DNA from: an uncultured Collinsella sp.
GTDB lineage: Bacteria; Actinomycetota; Coriobacteriia; Coriobacteriales; Coriobacteriaceae
Direction of reading: 5' to 3'
DNA: 16,698 nucleotides
Assembly (NCBI GenBank): GCA_938023705.1
Contig: CALJDJ010000055.1
Location: 1 to 16,698, forward strand
This document shows, piece by piece, positions 7,892 to 15,035 of this stretch. Every line of letters starts with the position of its first letter. Position 1 is the first letter of the stretch. The notes under the pieces were generated by a model. It searched no databases. It had not been told where the DNA came from and saw only the letters and a list, made by a program, of their open reading frames with translations. The translations under genes were made by a program, and so were the position numbers.

Positions 7892-8359
7892 CTATTTCCC
7901 TTCAGACTTGGCTTGGGCGGGTGCGTTAGCGGCAATCGAGACTCCGAGATTGGACATGGCGAAATCGGCGAAGGCCCTGTCGTAGAGCTCGGACGTAAGG
8001 GGGGTATCTGCAAGAGCCGGAATAGTTGTGCTGCGACGGTTGCGATGATGAAGACGTTGAGCGTGATGGCGTCTGGAGGTGCTGCAAGGTTGATCGGCAT
8101 GCGGGGCGTCGACTGGCTGCTCATTTTTCGTTTCGCCTATATCCCCTTGTGCTGCGAGCGCCAGTCCAAGAGCGTCGAAAATCGCCAACAACTTGTCGAG
8201 CCGAATACCCGTGGCGTCTCCTAGCTCGAGCGATGCGAGCAGGCGCTCCGAAACGCCGGCTTTTTTAGCGAGGGCCGCACGGGTGATTTCCTGCGACTCG
8301 CGTGCCTGACGCACATAGATGCCAGCTTGGCGTGGTGTGGTGATGGGAAGGGTATCCAT
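7892..8359 (-). CDS. hipB: HipB-like helix-turn-helix antitoxin with a long C-terminal tail
   Basis: The 155-residue protein has an XRE-type helix-turn-helix at about residues 10-70, including ITRAALAKKAGVSERLLASLE. This fits HipB, which represses the operon and binds HipA. The remaining 85 residues are far longer than in E. coli HipB (88 residues in total). They include a His/Arg-rich stretch (about 93-112) and an end resembling a real helix (about 122-142). ATG 8359 was chosen because GGAG lies about seven bases upstream. An ATG at 8374 has no ribosome site and falls in the operator. A perfect palindrome upstream (8374-8414) is the expected binding site. The stop codon is three bases before hipA. 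Confidence 0.85.
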   Translation of the reverse strand: MDTLPITTPRQAGIYVRQARESQEITRAALAKKAGVSERLLASLELGDATGIRLDKLLAIFDALGLALAAQGDIGETKNEQPVDAPHADQPCSTSRRHHAQRLHHRNRRSTTIPALADTPLTSELYDRAFADFAMSNLGVSIAANAPAQAKSEGK

Positions 8360-8373
8360 GGCGATCTCCAACA

Positions 8374-8414
8374 TGCAGACTTTTGCATATCAGTATGACA
8401 TGCAAAAGTCTGCA
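8374..8414 (-). promoter_or_regulatory. hipBA operator: perfect 15-bp inverted repeat
   Basis: TGCAGACTTTTGCAT (8374-8388) is perfectly inverted at 8400-8414 around 11 bases, directly upstream of hipB. On the minus strand the central region reads CATACT (8397-8392), a plausible -10 box. TTTTCG (8420-8415) lies 17 bases further upstream as a weak -35. The repeat would therefore overlap the promoter, as expected for autoregulation by HipB. The binding protein and the promoter are inferred; the palindrome is seen directly. Confidence 0.75.
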
Positions 8415-8416
8415 CG

Positions 8417-8450
8417 AAAAGGCCTCATGCAAAACTTTGCATGAGGCCTT
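8417..8450 (-). terminator. Terminator after mntP, sharing the hip operator half-site
   Basis: AAGGCCTCATGCAAA (8419-8433) and its exact complement at 8436-8450 form a 15-bp stem with a two-base centre. On the minus strand it ends in TTTT (8420-8417). It lies 37 bases after the mntP stop and just before the hipBA operator. It should separate the two transcription units. The stem contains the ATGCAAA core also found in the hipBA operator. Confidence 0.75.
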
Positions 8451-8486
8451 GTACTGGCGTTGAGTTTTGAGCGATTGCGTTTGGCG

Positions 8487-9065
8487 TTACAGCGCCAAAA
8501 TCCCCAGATGCTCAAGCAAGATCTTAAGTCCGATGAGGATGAGCACGATGCCGCCCACGATGGTGGCGGGTTTTTCGTAGCGTGCGCCAAAGGTGTGGCC
8601 AATCGCCACGCCGGCGACAGAGAAGATAAACGTTGTGACGCCGATAAGCGATACGGCGGGAACGATGTCGACCGAGAGTGCCGCAAACGAGATGCCTACG
8701 GCTAGGGCATCAATCGAGGTGGCGATGGCAAGGATTAGGTACTCGCCCAGGTCAATCCTCTCGGCATTCTTGTTGTCGCCTTCGTCCTCGTCCTCGGTAA
8801 AGGCCTCCCACAGCATTTTGCCGCCGATGAAGGCGAGCAGAATAAGGGCGATCCAGTGGTCGATGGGTCCGATGATGCCCATGAATTGACTGCCAAGCGC
8901 CCATCCGATTACGGGCATGCCGGCCTGAAAGCCGCCAAAGAACAGGCCGAGCACCGCGGCGACTTTAAGGTTGATCTTCTTCATGCCAAGGCCCTTGCAG
9001 ATGGATATGGCAAAGGCGTCCATCGAAAGGCCAACGGCGAGCAGCACGAGCTCTGCGAGTCCCAT
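8487..9065 (-). CDS. mntP: Manganese efflux pump MntP
   Basis: The 192-residue membrane protein has about six transmembrane helices arranged as two related halves. Each half carries the conserved aspartate of this family: D16 in GLSMDAFAIS and D119 in ATSIDALAVG. MntP exports excess Mn(II) from the cytoplasm. An acidic loop (about 90-106, EDEDEGDNKNAE) separates the halves. The start at 9065 (MGLAELVLLAVG) is where family proteins begin. A longer reading back to 9170 would run through the riboswitch terminator, so I rejected it. A yybP-ykoY-type element in the leader gives Mn-dependent control and independently supports the function. Only a weak purine-rich ribosome site (GAGAGAG) is visible. 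The gene is transcribed away from disA. Confidence 0.93.
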   Translation of the reverse strand: MGLAELVLLAVGLSMDAFAISICKGLGMKKINLKVAAVLGLFFGGFQAGMPVIGWALGSQFMGIIGPIDHWIALILLAFIGGKMLWEAFTEDEDEGDNKNAERIDLGEYLILAIATSIDALAVGISFAALSVDIVPAVSLIGVTTFIFSVAGVAIGHTFGARYEKPATIVGGIVLILIGLKILLEHLGILAL

Positions 9066-9118
9066 AGTCTGGCTCTCTCTCTGCGGGCGGGCCCGCGTGT
9101 ACCTCTTGGGGGAGTAAC

Positions 9119-9163
9119 AAAAAAGACCCGTGGCGTACGCGTTGCGCGCACAGCCACGAGTCT
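9119..9163 (-). terminator. Riboswitch expression-platform terminator of mntP
   Basis: On the minus strand, AGACTCGTGGC pairs with GCCACGGGTCT with one U-G wobble (plus-strand arms 9124-9134 and 9153-9163), followed by six U (9124-9119). The 5' arm includes part of the conserved ACGAGACTC block of the aptamer, so the two structures compete. Confidence 0.85.
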
Positions 9164-9256
9164 CGTTCATTAAGGCAAGCCAGGCCGCATCGGCCAGTGT
9201 GTTGACTTACCGCGCCACCGGAGGCGAACCCGGTCACGCGACTACTCCCTCATTCA
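9119..9256 (-). ncRNA. yybP-ykoY manganese riboswitch controlling mntP
   Basis: Read on the minus strand, the leader starts with AGGGAGTAGT (9250-9241). It continues through a GC-rich helix, AAGTCAACACACTGG and GCCTGGC, to AACGAGACTC. The 5' GGGAGTAG and 3' ACGAGAC blocks are hallmarks of this class. The end of the aptamer overlaps the 5' arm of a terminator, so Mn(II) binding is expected to prevent termination and turn mntP on. The exact ends and the pairing scheme were judged by eye. A covariance-model search would settle them. Confidence 0.88.
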
Positions 9257-9267
9257 TGTGAACCCCG

Positions 9268-9276
9268 ATGCTACCA
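9268..9276 (-). promoter_or_regulatory. Probable extended -10 promoter of mntP
   Basis: On the minus strand the sequence reads TGGTAGCAT, an extended -10 pattern (TG-n-TAnnAT). It lies about 13 bases before the presumed 5' end of the riboswitch. No good -35 is seen, which extended -10 promoters can lack. Position relative to the riboswitch is the main support. Confidence 0.45.
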
Positions 9277-9423
9277 CATAAGCAGCTCATTTGGGTTGGG
9301 GCTCTTTTGACTACCCCAGCGGTGTTCGCTCATTCTGTAAGCATCGGATTTCGCAAGCGCTGCGGGGACAAACCGTGAGAAACTATTTAGCGTTTATGGA
9401 GCGTATACGATGGGAGCGATGCC

Positions 9424-10491
9424 TTGGATAAGAACGAGCTGCAAAAGCGTATGGAACAGGCTATTCGCCTGACTGCCCCCGGCCAGCCGATCCGCACCGC
9501 CCTCGACATGATCATTGCTGGTCACCTGGGTGCCCTTATCTGCGTCGGCGACACCGAAAACGTACTCGCTGCCGGTAACGACGGCTTCCCGCTCAACATT
9601 TCGTTTACCTCGAACCGCCTGTTCGAGCTTTCCAAGATGGACGGCGCCATCGTCATCGATGGCGACCTCACCCAGATCCTGCGCGCCAACTTCCACCTCA
9701 ATCCCGATCCCTCGCTCGCCACGAGTGAAACGGGCATGCGTCACCGTACTGCCGCTCGCATGTCGGTGCTCACCGACGCCATCGTGATCTCGGTTTCGGC
9801 TCGTCGTGCCGTCGTCAACGTGTACGTCCACGGTAAGAGCTACGAGATCCAGCCTGTCACCACCATCATGAGCTCGGTCAACCAGCTCGTCGCCACGCTC
9901 CAGACCACCCGTCAGTCGCTCGACCGCTCCCTGCTGCGTCTGACGGCCCTCGAGCTCGATGACTACGTTACGCTCGCCGACATTACCGGGATTTTCTCGA
10001 GCTTCGAGATCATGCAGCAGGCAAAGACTGAGCTTAAGGATTGCATTGTCAAGCTGGGCAACCAGGGCAAGCTCGTGCAGATGCAGCTCGAGCAGCTCGC
10101 CGGCTCCAGCATGGATACCGAGTACGACCTGATGATTCGCGACTATGCGAGCGATTCCTCCGAGGCCAATGCCGAAAAGATCCGCGCCAACCTGAGCCGC
10201 ATGACGCCCAAGGACTTGTCCGACCCGCAGCATGTGGCGGCGGTTCTGGGTTACGACGACCTGGACGAGGACTCCGTCATGACGCCGCTGGGCCTGCGCA
10301 CGCTTTCTCGCGTGTCCGTCGTGCGCGACGGCGTGGCCGAGAAGATCGTCGACGAGTACGGCTCGTTACAGGAGCTCATGGATGACATCAGCGAGGATCC
10401 GGAGCGCCTGGGCGACTTTGGCGTCAACAACCCTGCCATTCTTGCGGACTCGCTGTACCGCATGAAGGGCACCAAACAGGGGAACGCATAA
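9424..10491 (+). CDS. disA: Diadenylate cyclase DisA, DNA integrity scanning protein
   Basis: The 355-residue protein joins two ATP into cyclic di-AMP and scans DNA for branched structures. The N-terminal DAC domain carries the DGA motif (73-75, KMDGAIVIDG) and RHR (106-108, GMRHRTAA), both needed for catalysis. A central helical spine follows, and the C-terminal helix-hairpin-helix DNA-binding domain lies at about 285-350. Length equals that of characterised DisA proteins. The start is TTG 9424, preceded by GGGAG (9412-9416) with seven bases of spacing; nearby ATGs at 9396, 9410 and 9419 are out of frame. The stop overlaps the ispD start (TAATG), so the two are translationally coupled. The gene diverges from mntP. 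Confidence 0.96.
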   Translation: MDKNELQKRMEQAIRLTAPGQPIRTALDMIIAGHLGALICVGDTENVLAAGNDGFPLNISFTSNRLFELSKMDGAIVIDGDLTQILRANFHLNPDPSLATSETGMRHRTAARMSVLTDAIVISVSARRAVVNVYVHGKSYEIQPVTTIMSSVNQLVATLQTTRQSLDRSLLRLTALELDDYVTLADITGIFSSFEIMQQAKTELKDCIVKLGNQGKLVQMQLEQLAGSSMDTEYDLMIRDYASDSSEANAEKIRANLSRMTPKDLSDPQHVAAVLGYDDLDEDSVMTPLGLRTLSRVSVVRDGVAEKIVDEYGSLQELMDDISEDPERLGDFGVNNPAILADSLYRMKGTKQGNA

Positions 10492-11219
10492 TGGCGCCCG
10501 TATGCGCCGTGGTCGTTGCCGGCGGCAGCGGCCAGCGCTTTGGAAATCCCGGCGGCAAGCAGCTCGTTAACGTGGCGGGCCGTCCGCTCATGAGCTGGTC
10601 CATCCGTGCGTTCGATCGGAGCGACAAGGTCGGCCACATCGTGGTGGTGTGTCCTGCCGAGCGCCGCGCCGAGATGCGCCGCCTGGCCATCAGCCCGTAT
10701 TCGTATAACACGCCCATCAGCTTTGCCGATGCCGGCGAGACCCGCCAGGATTCCACCCGCGCAGGCGTGCACGCGGTGCCGGCGGGCTTTGAATACGTCG
10801 CCATTCACGATGGCGCCCGTCCGCTCATTACGACCGAGGCCATCGATCACGCTATCGACGTGCTTGTGGGCGACCGTGCCCTCGACGGCGTCGTGTGCGG
10901 CCAGCCTGCCATCGACACACTCAAGATCGTCGATGGCGACAACATCGTCGAGACGCCGCCGCGCGAGCTCTATTGGGCCGCGCAGACGCCGCAGATCTTT
11001 AGCGTCGACGCCATGAAGCGCGCTCACGCCGCTGCTATCGCCGAGGGCTTTATCGGCACCGACGATTCATCGCTGGTCGAGCGCATGGGCGGGCGCGTCC
11101 GCTGTGTCCAGAGCCCGCGCGATAACCTTAAGGTGACGGTGCCCGAGGACCTGCGTCCCGTAACCGCGATTCTGCTCGGTCGCATGGCCGAGGGAGAGGA
11201 CCTTCCCCATGTTCAGTAA
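10491..11219 (+). CDS. ispD: 2-C-methyl-D-erythritol 4-phosphate cytidylyltransferase
   Basis: IspD transfers CMP from CTP to methylerythritol phosphate, the third step of the non-mevalonate isoprenoid pathway. The nucleotide-binding loop AGGSGQRFG (10-18) is followed by K23-Q24 in place of the usual PKQ. HDGARP with D107 is present. R158 and K214 (in DNLKVTVPEDL) match the substrate-binding Arg157 and Lys213 of E. coli. The 242 residues match the family. The start shares its A with the disA stop. The end overlaps ispF by 11 nt, so the two consecutive pathway enzymes are translated together. The GNPGG segment is slightly shorter than the equivalent E. coli loop but should still bind CTP. Confidence 0.95.
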   Translation: MAPVCAVVVAGGSGQRFGNPGGKQLVNVAGRPLMSWSIRAFDRSDKVGHIVVVCPAERRAEMRRLAISPYSYNTPISFADAGETRQDSTRAGVHAVPAGFEYVAIHDGARPLITTEAIDHAIDVLVGDRALDGVVCGQPAIDTLKIVDGDNIVETPPRELYWAAQTPQIFSVDAMKRAHAAAIAEGFIGTDDSSLVERMGGRVRCVQSPRDNLKVTVPEDLRPVTAILLGRMAEGEDLPHVQ

Positions 11220-11703
11220 CCTGCGCATTGGCCACGGCTACGACGTCCACCGTTTGGTGGAGGGGCGTCGATGTATCATCGGCGGGGTCGACATTCCCTA
11301 CGAGCGCGGCCTGCTGGGCCACTCGGATGCCGATGTGCTCGCGCACGCCTTGGCCGACGCCATTCTGGGCGCCTGCCGCGGGGGAGATATCGGCAAGCTA
11401 TTCCCCGACACCGATCCCGCCTACGAGGGTGCCGATTCGATGGTGCTGCTCGCTCGCGTGATGGACTATGCGCGCGAGCTTGGCTTTGAGTTTGTCGATG
11501 CCGATTGCACCATTGCCTGCCAGCAACCCAAGATCACTCCGCACCGCGATGCCATGCGCGCCAACCTTGCTCATGCCCTGGGTGTCGACGTCGAAAACGT
11601 GGGCGTCGCCGCCACCACGACCGAAAAGCTCGGTTGGGAAGGCCAGGGCGAGGGAATTGGCGCCTGGGCCGTCTGCCTGCTACAGAAAACCGTTAAGGAG
11701 TAA
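11209..11703 (+). CDS. ispF: 2-C-methyl-D-erythritol 2,4-cyclodiphosphate synthase
   Basis: IspF cyclises CDP-methylerythritol phosphate to methylerythritol cyclodiphosphate, releasing CMP. It acts as a zinc trimer. The zinc ligands are D12 and H14 in GHGYDVHRL and H46 in GHSDADVLAHA. The signature GHSDADV is intact, and FPDTDP and TTTEKLGWEGQGEGI are conserved. At 164 residues it is of normal length. The start lies inside the ispD 3' end. The stop is three bases before cysS, whose ribosome site AAGGAG (11695-11700) lies in the last ispF codons. Confidence 0.96.
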   Translation: MFSNLRIGHGYDVHRLVEGRRCIIGGVDIPYERGLLGHSDADVLAHALADAILGACRGGDIGKLFPDTDPAYEGADSMVLLARVMDYARELGFEFVDADCTIACQQPKITPHRDAMRANLAHALGVDVENVGVAATTTEKLGWEGQGEGIGAWAVCLLQKTVKE

Positions 11704-11706
11704 CGA

Positions 11707-13173
11707 ATGCGTATCTACAACAGCGCTACCCATAAAAAGGAAGAGTTCCAGCCCATCGAGTCCGGCAAGGTCCGCATGTACGTGTGCGGCCCCACGGTCT
11801 ACGACAACATCCACATCGGCAATGCTCGCACGTTCATCAGCTTTGACGTGATTCGTCGCTGGCTCATCGCGAGCGGCTACGAGGTCACGTTCGCCCAGAA
11901 CCTCACCGATGTCGATGACAAGATCATCAAGCGCGCCAACGAGCAGGGCCGCACGGCCGCCGAGGTCGCGACGGAGTTCTCCGACAAGTTCATCGGCGTC
12001 ATGCGTGCCGCCAACGTGCTCGATCCCGATGTGCGCCCCCGCGCCACCAAGGAGATCGGCCCCATGATCGCTATGATCAAGACGCTTATCGAGCAGGGCC
12101 ATGCCTACGCCGCCGATAACGGCGACGTGTACTTTGCCGTGCGCAGCGATCCCAACTATGGTCAGGTTTCGGGCCGCAACATCGACGATCTGATGGTTGG
12201 CGCGCGCATCGAGGAGAACGAGGACAAGAACGACCCGCTCGACTTTGCCCTGTGGAAGGCCGCCAAGCCCGGCGAGCCCAGCTGGCCGAGCCCCTGGGGC
12301 GAAGGCCGTCCCGGTTGGCACACCGAGTGCGCCGCCATGGTGCATCGCTACCTGGGCACCCCGATCGACATCCACGGCGGCGGCTCCGACCTTGCCTTCC
12401 CGCATCACGAGAACGAGTGTGCCCAGGCCACCTGCGCCTGGCACCAGGGTTTCTCCAACACCTGGATGCACACGGGCATGCTGCTGGTAGACGGCGAGAA
12501 GATGTCCAAGTCGCTCGGAAACTTCTTTACGCTGGCCGAGGTGCTCGAACAGCACTCTGCTGCGGCCCTGCGCCTGCTGATGCTGCAGACGAGCTATCGC
12601 TCGCCGCTCGACTTTTCTTGGGAGCGCCTGGAGGGTGCCGAGAACTCGCTTACGCGTATCGCCGGTACGGTCGAGAACCTGCGCTGGGCCGCGAACCATG
12701 CGGCGGCCGATGCCGATGAGGCAGCATCTGAGGCGTTTGCCGCCAAGGCCGCCGAGACCCGTGCCGCCTTTAAGGAGTGCATGGACGACGACTTTAACAC
12801 TGCCGGTGCCATGGGTGCTGTCTTTGGCTTTGTGACCGAGTGCAACCAGTACCTGGAGCAGGCGGGCGATGCTGCCGACAAGGCCGCTGCGCTTGCTGCT
12901 GCCGATACGCTGGTCGAGCTGCTCGATACGTTTGGCGTCGAGCTCCCCGAGCCCAAGGTCGAGTTGCCGCTGGGCCTGCTGGGCGTTGCCGCCGGCCTGG
13001 TCGCCTACACGGGTGACGACGTGGACGAGGCCGCTGCCAAGATTCTCGAGGCCCGTGCCGAGGCCCGTGCCGCCAAGAACTGGGATCTGGCCGACGCCAT
13101 CCGCGACCAGCTCAAGGACCTCGGGCTGACGATTGAAGATACCGCCGCCGGCACCCGTATCAAATCTCTCTAA
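11707..13173 (+). CDS. cysS: Cysteinyl-tRNA synthetase
   Basis: This class I synthetase of 488 residues charges tRNA-Cys. HIGN (36-39) is the HIGH motif and KMSKS is at 265-269. The zinc that selects cysteine is bound by C27 (YVCGPT), C208 (GWHTEC), H233 and E237 (PHHENE); all are present. The Ala/Glu-rich C-terminal part (about 320-488) is the helical anticodon-binding region. The gene follows ispF by three bases, so it belongs to the disA-ispD-ispF-cysS unit. No T-box leader is seen, which fits its place inside an operon. A long hairpin and a terminator follow it. Confidence 0.97.
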   Translation: MRIYNSATHKKEEFQPIESGKVRMYVCGPTVYDNIHIGNARTFISFDVIRRWLIASGYEVTFAQNLTDVDDKIIKRANEQGRTAAEVATEFSDKFIGVMRAANVLDPDVRPRATKEIGPMIAMIKTLIEQGHAYAADNGDVYFAVRSDPNYGQVSGRNIDDLMVGARIEENEDKNDPLDFALWKAAKPGEPSWPSPWGEGRPGWHTECAAMVHRYLGTPIDIHGGGSDLAFPHHENECAQATCAWHQGFSNTWMHTGMLLVDGEKMSKSLGNFFTLAEVLEQHSAAALRLLMLQTSYRSPLDFSWERLEGAENSLTRIAGTVENLRWAANHAAADADEAASEAFAAKAAETRAAFKECMDDDFNTAGAMGAVFGFVTECNQYLEQAGDAADKAAALAAADTLVELLDTFGVELPEPKVELPLGLLGVAAGLVAYTGDDVDEAAAKILEARAEARAAKNWDLADAIRDQLKDLGLTIEDTAAGTRIKSL

Positions 13174-13179
13174 TCCCCG

Positions 13180-13281
13180 CGGGTTTCCCAAGCGCCCGAC
13201 CTTGCCGTTCAAACCGTCGCTCGCGTACTCAAGTACGCGTCGCTCCTCTTTCACGGCCATCTCGGGCACTTGGAAAACCCG
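13180..13281. repeat. Large imperfect hairpin element between cysS and rlmB
   Basis: Arms 13180-13208 and 13253-13281 pair at 24 of 29 positions. Two of the five mismatches are C/A on the plus strand and become G-U wobbles on the minus strand. In the apical part, CGCGTACT (13222-13229) is perfectly inverted at 13232-13239, and GTCGCTC occurs on both sides of it (13216-13222 and 13239-13245). It ends just before the cysS terminator. It looks like an intergenic palindromic element or a structured 3' end; its function is unknown. Confidence 0.65.
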
Positions 13282-13284
13282 TAC

Positions 13285-13327
13285 CGACCGCCCGAATTAA
13301 TATTCATGGGCGGTCGTTTATTTTGTT
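13285..13327 (+). terminator. Terminator of the disA-ispD-ispF-cysS operon
   Basis: CGACCGCCC (13285-13293) pairs perfectly with GGGCGGTCG (13308-13316), and the T-rich TTTATTTTGTTT follows. The loop contains a weak inner GAAT/ATTC pairing. It lies 33 bases before the rlmB start codon, so rlmB needs either readthrough or a promoter overlapping this region. Confidence 0.8.
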
Positions 13328-13359
13328 TCGTTTGATAATTGTGTTAAGGAGGCCGTTTT

Positions 13360-14280
13360 ATGGCCGACAATCGCAAACGTGCACCGCGTGGAGGCAAGCA
13401 GGCTGCTTCTGGCTCGCGTCCGATTCGCCGCAACGACCGCGCTGCCACTCCCAAGGGCCAGCGCGAGCACTCCCAAGCCCAGGCCGCACGTCCGCAGCGC
13501 GATCGCAACCGCGACAACATTCAGGTCCCCAAGGGCGAGTTTATCGAAGGCCGTCGTGCTGCCGCCGAGGCACTGCGTACCGGCTTTCCCGTCAAGTGCG
13601 CGCTCATCGCCGAGGGCGGGGAGCGCGATGCTGCCTTGTCGCGCCTGGTCGACGATCTCAACGCCGCGGACGTCCGCATTAAGTATGTGCCGCGCGCGCA
13701 GCTCGATGCGCTGTCGAGCCATGGCGCTCATCAGGGCATTGCGCTCGAGGTGGGTAATTTCCCCTATGCGGACGTCGCCGATATCCTTGACCGCGCGGGT
13801 GACGGCCCGGCGCTCGTCGTCGTACTCGACCATGTGACCGACGACGGTAACTTTGGTGCCATCGTGCGCTCTGCCGAGGTCGTGGGCGCGGCGGGCGTCA
13901 TCATTGCCAACAAGCGCGCCGCCGGTGTGACCGTGGGCAGCTACAAAACCTCTGCTGGTGCCGTTATGCATCTGCCCATCGCACAGGTTCCCAACATCGC
14001 TCGAGCGCTCGACGACCTCAAGGCTGCTGGCTTTTGGGTGGGCGGTGCTTCCGAGCACGCCGAGGGCAGCTGCTGGGATGCTCCCTTTGAGGGCCGCGTT
14101 GCGCTCGTCATGGGCTCCGAGGGCGACGGCATCTCGCGCCTGGTGCTCGAGAAATGCGACTTTTTGACCAAGCTTCCCCAGCGCGGCATGACCGAGAGTC
14201 TCAATGTGGCCCAGGCGACCACCGCGCTGTGCTTTGAGTGGCTGCGCCGCAATGCCGGCGAGCTCATGGGGGAGGAGTAG
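13360..14280 (+). CDS. rlmB: 23S rRNA 2'-O-ribose methyltransferase, TrmH/SpoU family (RlmB-like)
   Basis: This SPOUT-class methyltransferase of 306 residues is expected to methylate a 23S rRNA guanosine (G2251 in E. coli numbering). After a substrate-binding domain (about 60-140) come the three TrmH motifs: N164 in DGNFGAIVRSAE, GSEGDG (252-257), and SLNVAQA from S280, which form the trefoil knot that binds S-adenosylmethionine. The first ~55 residues are a basic, low-complexity extension rich in Arg, Lys and Gln, absent from E. coli RlmB (243 residues) and probably RNA-binding. A strong AAGGAGG (13346-13352) precedes ATG. The stop is three bases from the next gene. The exact rRNA target is inferred from the family and from cysS synteny. 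Confidence 0.9.
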   Translation: MADNRKRAPRGGKQAASGSRPIRRNDRAATPKGQREHSQAQAARPQRDRNRDNIQVPKGEFIEGRRAAAEALRTGFPVKCALIAEGGERDAALSRLVDDLNAADVRIKYVPRAQLDALSSHGAHQGIALEVGNFPYADVADILDRAGDGPALVVVLDHVTDDGNFGAIVRSAEVVGAAGVIIANKRAAGVTVGSYKTSAGAVMHLPIAQVPNIARALDDLKAAGFWVGGASEHAEGSCWDAPFEGRVALVMGSEGDGISRLVLEKCDFLTKLPQRGMTESLNVAQATTALCFEWLRRNAGELMGEE

Positions 14281-14283
14281 CGC

Positions 14284-14961
14284 ATGTCCAAGAAGAACCG
14301 CGCCAAGTCCAAGGCCAAGCGCTTTGGCGAGGGCTCGGCCAAGCCGATTGTTTCGGCCGCGACCTACGGCGTGGGCGGCAATGCGTTTGCGCAGGCTATC
14401 GCCGACCCAGTCTCGACGGTGCACTCCAACAAGCCCGAGCTGCTGGTGGTCGACGGTTACAACGTGATCCACTGCACGCCGCGCTACGAAAAGCTCGTCT
14501 ACGACCATTCCGACGATCCATATTCCAGCGACGTCCACGATATGGCGCGCACCGCGCTCATCAACGATGTTGCGGCGTTTGCCCAGGGCCGTTACGAGGC
14601 CGTGATCGTGTTCGACGGCGCGGGCAACATCTCCAACGAGCGCCCCAACCTACCGGCCCGCGGCGTGCGCATCGAGTTCTCGCCGACGGGCGTCTCTGCC
14701 GATACCGTGGTGCAGAAGCTCTGCATCGAGGCACGCGAGGAAGGCCGCGCGTGCTCCGTGGTATCGAGCGACGGTACGATTCAGGCCGTCGTCATGGGCA
14801 AGGGCGTCACGCGCATCTCGAGCCGCATGCTGGTGGACGAGATCAAACAGATCGATAACGACGTTCACGAGGCAGAGGAAGCCCCGCAGATCAAGATGAC
14901 TCTGGGCAGTCGCCTGAGCCCCGATGCCCTGGCCAAGCTCAAGGCCCTTCGTGGCCGGTAG
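14284..14961 (+). CDS. NYN-domain ribonuclease, YacP/Rae1 family
   Basis: The 225-residue protein has a PIN-like NYN domain at about 52-190. The acidic metal-site motifs are LLVVDGYNVI (D57, N60), VIVFDGAG, SADTVVQKL and VVSSDGT. In Bacillus the homologue Rae1 cleaves mRNA in the ribosomal A site and is encoded right after the rlmB-like gene; the same order here supports the assignment. The first 50 residues are a basic extension missing from the roughly 170-residue Bacillus protein. The ribosome site GGGGGAGGAG lies in the last rlmB codons, three bases separate the genes, and they are surely co-transcribed. Ribosome-dependent cleavage in this organism is inferred. Confidence 0.85.
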   Translation: MSKKNRAKSKAKRFGEGSAKPIVSAATYGVGGNAFAQAIADPVSTVHSNKPELLVVDGYNVIHCTPRYEKLVYDHSDDPYSSDVHDMARTALINDVAAFAQGRYEAVIVFDGAGNISNERPNLPARGVRIEFSPTGVSADTVVQKLCIEAREEGRACSVVSSDGTIQAVVMGKGVTRISSRMLVDEIKQIDNDVHEAEEAPQIKMTLGSRLSPDALAKLKALRGR

Positions 14962-15035
14962 GGGAGTATCTGTAGAGACCAGCTACTCGGCTGGTCAATT
15001 CACTGGCTTGTAGTTATTGGATTGTGGACTTGCCA

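Noticed and set aside
8480..8499. TTTGGCG/CGCCAAA inverted repeat at the mntP stop codon
   Set aside because: It spans the end of the coding sequence and a better terminator follows at 8417-8450; probably chance.
9307..9336. disA promoter with TTGACT as -35
   Set aside because: The -35 is good, but the sequence 17-18 bp downstream (CATTCT) is a poor -10; not strong enough to list as a feature.
11680..13269. 529-residue open frame on the minus strand opposite cysS
   Set aside because: It is a shadow of cysS with low-complexity Gly/Leu/Arg composition and no supporting ribosome site.
13318..14538. 406-residue open frame on the minus strand opposite rlmB
   Set aside because: It is antisense to two well-supported genes and has no family resemblance.
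14977..14996. GACCAGC/GCTGGTC hairpin after the YacP-like gene as a terminator
   Set aside because: The 7-bp stem is real but no T-run follows (AATTCAC), so a terminator call is not supported.
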